Source: a bacterium (GTDB taxonomy: Bacteria; Chlamydiota; Chlamydiia; Chlamydiales; FEN-1388). Taken from it: DNA of 7,102 nt. This document shows, piece by piece, positions 4,036 through 7,102 of this stretch (positions are counted from its first letter, which is position 1; every line of letters starts with the position of its first letter). The stretch is from positions 1 to 7,102 of the forward strand of contig JAJZPP010000029.1 in NCBI GenBank assembly GCA_021811115.1, read 5' to 3'. Below the pieces are notes generated by a model, which was given only the letters and a program-made list of their open reading frames with translations, did not search any database and was not told the DNA's origin. The position numbers and the translations under genes are program-made.

Positions 4036-6492
4036 GACTACGACGAAAATCAAGATATCGCTTCCGAATTGGAAGCGGCCGTCCTCGATACCATCGGTCA
4101 GACGACCAAGCATGAACGACATCGCGAATTCCCGCATGTCCTGTACATATTCCCCGTGGTCAGAAGACCATTCTTCCCAGGAATGGCAGCACCGGTCGTT
4201 ATCGAACCAGGCCCCTTCTACGAGGCCCTGAAGACCATTTCAAAATCCGAGAAGAAATTTATCGGCGTCGTTCTGACCAAAGAAGAGAGCGCCGATATTT
4301 ACAAAGTCGGCCTCCAAGATCTCCACCCAGTCGGCGTCGTCGCCAGAATCCTCCGAATCATCCCCATGGAACAGGGTGGAGCCCAAGTCATCTTGAGCAT
4401 GGAAGGCAGGATGACCATTCAAGGACCTTCTGGCCGCCCCGGAAAGGGGCTCGTCGCCAAGGTTTCCTACCACAAAGATGATGTGGTCCTCTCAAAAGAG
4501 TTGAAGGCGTATGCGATTAGCATCATCTCAACCATCAAAGACCTCCTCAAGCTCAATCCGCTCTTTAAAGAAGAACTCCAGATTTTCTTAAGCCACTCCG
4601 ACTTCACGGAACCAGGCAAGCTCGCCGACTTCGCTGTTGCCCTGACAACCGCCTCCAGGCAAGAACTCCAAGATGTTCTCCAAACGTTTGCGCTCCCAGA
4701 CAGAATCGACAAGGCACTCGTCCTTCTAAAAAAAGAACTTGACTTAAGCCGCCTGCAGAATACGATCAATCAGAAAATCGAATCGACCATCACAAAGACC
4801 CAAAAAGAGTACTACCTCCGAGAGCAGCTCAAGACTATCAAACGGGAGTTGGGCATCGAGAAGGAGGATAAGACTCTCGACAAAGAGAAGTTTGAGGCCA
4901 GGCTCAAGGATAAGACGGTGCCTGAAGAGATTCAGCCGGTTTTAAAAGAAGAACTTGACAAACTTTCGTCATTAGAGCAGCAGTCGCCAGAATATGCCCT
5001 CTGCCGCAACTACCTGGACTGGCTCACGGTGCTGCCATGGGGGCTTAAGAGCCAGGAATCTCATGATTTAGCGCAGGCGGAAGCGATTCTGGAGAAGGAA
5101 CACTACGGATTGGAGGACATCAAGAAGACCGTCCTTGAGTTCATTGGCGTCTCAAAGCTTTCTGGCAACCTCAAGGGCACGATTCTCTGCTTTGTCGGCC
5201 CTCCGGGCGTTGGCAAGACCAGCATCGGCAAGAGTATTGCCCATGCCCTCAACAGGAAGTTTTTTCGATTTTCCGTTGGTGGCATGCGCGATGAGGCAGA
5301 AATCAAAGGCCACCGCCGAACCTACATTGGCGCCATGCCGGGAAAAATTATTCAGGCGCTCAAGTCGTGCCAGACGATGAATCCAGTCATCATGCTCGAT
5401 GAGGTGGATAAAATAGGTTCCAGCTACCAAGGCGATCCCGCCTCGGCGCTCCTCGAAGTCCTCGATCCAGAACAGAATAGCGAGTTCCTCGACCACTACC
5501 TGGATGTGCGGTGTAACCTCTCTGACATCCTCTTCATTGTCACTGCCAACGTGGTCGACACGATTCCAGAGCCACTCCTCGACCGCATGGATATCCTCCG
5601 CCTCTCCGGCTACGTCATGGAAGAAAAGCTGCAGATCGCCAAGCAATACCTGGTCCCCAAACAGCGGAAGGCTGCCGGCTTAAAAGTCTCAGATATCTCG
5701 TTTACCGATAAAGCGATCCGGGAGCTGATCAACTCGTACGCTCGTGATGCTGGCGTCAGGACATTAGAAAACTGCTTGAAGAAAATCCTCCGAAAAGTGG
5801 CTGTCGAGTTCGTTCGAGCCGAATCCAAAAAGAACCACCCGCCGCGGAAGAAGAAGATCATCGCTCCAAACATGCTCCAAAAGTATCTCGGGAAGCCTGT
5901 CTTCCTCACCGATCGATACTTTGAGCAGCCTCCTGTTGGCGTCTCTGTCGGCCTTGCCTGGACATCCCACGGAGGAGCCACCCTCTATGTTGAGTCGATC
6001 AAAGTGGCCGGTGAAAAGACCGAGATGAAGCTGACAGGACAGGCTGGCCAAGTCATGAAGGAGTCTTCTGAGATTGCCTGGAGCTTTTTACACGGCTCCA
6101 TGCCTCGCTACGCGCCCCACTACACCTTTTTCGAGCGCTGCCAGGTTCACATGCACATTCCAGAAGGGGCAACGCCCAAAGATGGCCCTTCAGCCGGCAT
6201 CACGATGGTCACATCGCTCCTCTCCTTGTTGCTCGACACCCCCATCACACCCGATCTTGGGATGACCGGAGAGCTCACGCTCACAGGTCGAGTCCTTCCC
6301 GTGGGAGGAGTCAAAGAAAAACTTGTCGCCGCAAAACGATCGCTCCTTAAAACGATTATTCTTCCAAAAGGCAACCTACGCGATATCGACGAGCTGCCAG
6401 AGCCCGTCAAAGAAGGGCTCCAGCTCCACTTTGTGGAACACTACGACGAGGTATTTAAGATCGCCTTTCCACATGCGACCATGGGAGCGTAA
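4033..6492 (+). CDS. lon: ATP-dependent protease Lon (LonA)
   Basis: Lon is a cytosolic hexameric AAA+ serine protease that unfolds and degrades misfolded and regulatory proteins. The 819 residues show the full LonA order. The N-terminal substrate-binding domain starts with YIFPVVRRPFFPGM (38-51). A coiled linker rich in charged residues covers about 235-320. The AAA+ module has Walker A GPPGVGKT (389-396), Walker B MLDEVD with Asp456 and Glu457, sensor 1 TAN (504-506), Arg518 in LLDRM as the probable arginine finger, and sensor 2 in GVRTLEN (574-580). The proteolytic domain carries the dyad Ser720 in PKDGPSAG and Lys763, spaced 43 residues as in E. coli Lon. All catalytic residues are intact. 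Length equals what I recall for chlamydial Lon. The TTG start is supported by its ribosome-binding site. It is the first gene of a plus-strand operon, 5 bases before the nucleotidyltransferase gene. Confidence 0.97.
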   Translation: MDYDENQDIASELEAAVLDTIGQTTKHERHREFPHVLYIFPVVRRPFFPGMAAPVVIEPGPFYEALKTISKSEKKFIGVVLTKEESADIYKVGLQDLHPVGVVARILRIIPMEQGGAQVILSMEGRMTIQGPSGRPGKGLVAKVSYHKDDVVLSKELKAYAISIISTIKDLLKLNPLFKEELQIFLSHSDFTEPGKLADFAVALTTASRQELQDVLQTFALPDRIDKALVLLKKELDLSRLQNTINQKIESTITKTQKEYYLREQLKTIKRELGIEKEDKTLDKEKFEARLKDKTVPEEIQPVLKEELDKLSSLEQQSPEYALCRNYLDWLTVLPWGLKSQESHDLAQAEAILEKEHYGLEDIKKTVLEFIGVSKLSGNLKGTILCFVGPPGVGKTSIGKSIAHALNRKFFRFSVGGMRDEAEIKGHRRTYIGAMPGKIIQALKSCQTMNPVIMLDEVDKIGSSYQGDPASALLEVLDPEQNSEFLDHYLDVRCNLSDILFIVTANVVDTIPEPLLDRMDILRLSGYVMEEKLQIAKQYLVPKQRKAAGLKVSDISFTDKAIRELINSYARDAGVRTLENCLKKILRKVAVEFVRAESKKNHPPRKKKIIAPNMLQKYLGKPVFLTDRYFEQPPVGVSVGLAWTSHGGATLYVESIKVAGEKTEMKLTGQAGQVMKESSEIAWSFLHGSMPRYAPHYTFFERCQVHMHIPEGATPKDGPSAGITMVTSLLSLLLDTPITPDLGMTGELTLTGRVLPVGGVKEKLVAAKRSLLKTIILPKGNLRDIDELPEPVKEGLQLHFVEHYDEVFKIAFPHATMGA

Positions 6493-6497
6493 ACGGC

Positions 6498-7007
6498 ATG
6501 CGACTTAAAGACACGAGCTGGCAATCGTTTGCCAATACGAAAATTATCGAGGCCCATTTGCTCACACAACGGCTACAACCATTGCGAGCCAACGGGACCA
6601 CGGTGGCAACACTGAACGGATCGTTTGATCTGCTCCATGCAGGCCACCTGTACATTCTCTACGAAGCCTCTCAAGTGGCCGATCTGCTCGTCGTCGCCCT
6701 CAATACGGACGCCTCTGTAAAGCGGTATAAAAGCCCTCGTCGACCCATCATCCCCCTCAGAGAACGAATGGAGATGGTGGCCGCCCTTTCGTTTGTTGAT
6801 TTTGTGACGTGGTTTGATGAGGACGACCCGCGAGCCTTGCTTCGGATCCTCACGCCTGATGTGCATGTCAATGGGGTGGAGTATGGAAAAGAGTGCATCG
6901 AAGCTCAGACGGTCAAAGAGGTAGGTGGAAGGCTCCATCTGGTGGATCGGATACCCGGCCTGGCAACATCTCAAGTAATAAAAACGATATGCGAAAATCA
7001 CCCCTAG
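6498..7007 (+). CDS. RfaE2/HldE C-terminal-like nucleotidyltransferase
   Basis: This is a 169-residue stand-alone cytidylyltransferase-fold enzyme, closest to D-glycero-beta-D-manno-heptose 1-phosphate adenylyltransferase, which makes ADP-heptose for lipopolysaccharide inner core. Visible motifs are NGSFDLLHAGH (40-50) with the nucleotide-binding HxGH at 47-50, ALNTDASVKR (67-76), RRPIIPLRERMEMVAAL (81-97), FDEDDP (106-111), PDVHVNGVEYG (120-130) and the C-terminal GLATSQVI (154-161). The kinase half of bifunctional HldE is absent. Usual family forms are NGCFD, VKGGDY and STT-I, so NGSFD, VNGVEY and ATS-V are divergent, and a glycerol-phosphate or other sugar-phosphate nucleotidyltransferase is possible. 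The ATG at 6498 follows lon by 5 bases, with GGAG (6484-6487) inside the lon end as a distant ribosome-binding site, so translation is probably coupled. Confidence 0.87.
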   Translation: MRLKDTSWQSFANTKIIEAHLLTQRLQPLRANGTTVATLNGSFDLLHAGHLYILYEASQVADLLVVALNTDASVKRYKSPRRPIIPLRERMEMVAALSFVDFVTWFDEDDPRALLRILTPDVHVNGVEYGKECIEAQTVKEVGGRLHLVDRIPGLATSQVIKTICENHP

Positions 7008-7102
7008 AAACATTCATCAGCCAGTCGCTCCATGTGCAAGAGAAAAAAGAGGAAGGAAAAAAATTTTGCCTCGTTACTTTTCTCCTCTCACTCCTCTGCA
7101 TT
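6989..7102 (+). CDS. Partial gene start, possible membrane protein (runs off the window)
   Basis: A frame begins with ATG at 6989, overlaps the nucleotidyltransferase end by 19 bases, and stays open for 38 codons to the window edge. The first 28 residues are polar and rich in Lys and Glu (a QEKKEEGKK segment at 17-25). They are followed by a hydrophobic stretch from about residue 26 (FCLVTFLLSLLC), which looks like a first transmembrane helix or a signal anchor. No good ribosome-binding site precedes the ATG, so an internal GTG at codon 16 is an alternative start. The arrangement fits a third gene of the lon operon. The family cannot be recognised from this fragment. Confidence 0.5.
   Translation, partial: MRKSPLETFISQSLHVQEKKEEGKKFCLVTFLLSLLCI

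Noticed and set aside
5152..5646. 164-codon minus-strand frame opposite the Lon AAA+ module
   Set aside because: It is an antisense shadow of strongly conserved lon codons, with no ribosome-binding site or known motif.
6573..7013. 146-codon minus-strand frame opposite the nucleotidyltransferase
   Set aside because: It is an antisense shadow. The plus-strand frame carries the HxGH motif and is clearly the gene.

Overview
The window is a compact stretch of bacterial chromosome with roughly balanced GC. It carries two divergent gene blocks separated by a 145-base spacer (3888-4032). No mobile element, CRISPR array or phage gene is visible.

The best guess for the source is a member of the Chlamydiae (Chlamydiales or a Parachlamydia-like or environmental lineage) or a close PVC-group relative. 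Three things point that way. A PP2C phosphatase lies directly before a NifS-type cysteine desulfurase, a pairing I recall from Chlamydia. The Lon protease is 819 residues long, a length I also recall for chlamydial Lon. Genes are tightly packed and use GTG and TTG starts. The base composition is richer in GC than the classical pathogenic Chlamydia, so the assignment is tentative.

Minus-strand block, in reading order from right to left: mazG (NTP pyrophosphohydrolase, 3887 to 3222), then a small bacterial SRP RNA (about 3109 to 3017), then a CPBP-family membrane protease (2984 to 2106), a PP2C Ser/Thr phosphatase (2091 to 1345) and a cysteine desulfurase (1358 to 195). The last three form an evident operon: 14 bases separate the protease from the phosphatase, and the phosphatase and desulfurase overlap by 14 bases. 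The SRP RNA, which belongs to no protein-coding frame, ends in a GC-rich closing stem followed by eight T, so it probably terminates, or partly terminates, transcription before it reaches this operon. A perfect 15-base palindrome lies between that T-run and the protease ribosome-binding site.

Plus-strand block: lon (4033-6492, TTG start), then a stand-alone nucleotidyltransferase of the RfaE2/HldE C-terminal type (6498-7007, 5 bases after lon). Next comes the beginning of a third frame (6989 onward) that stays open to the window edge and looks like a small or membrane-anchored protein.

The left 194 bases hold no convincing gene. They contain repeated CTCTGCG units and a GC-rich hairpin that look like an intergenic repeat.

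Functionally the window is mostly housekeeping: protein quality control (Lon, CPBP protease), nucleotide-pool sanitation (MazG), membrane-protein targeting (SRP RNA), signalling (PP2C), sulfur mobilisation (NifS) and probable surface-sugar activation (RfaE2-like). I found no clear new multi-gene system. The more interesting points are the SRP RNA acting as a possible gate for the downstream operon, the degenerate second half of MazG, and the altered active-site neighbour in the desulfurase.
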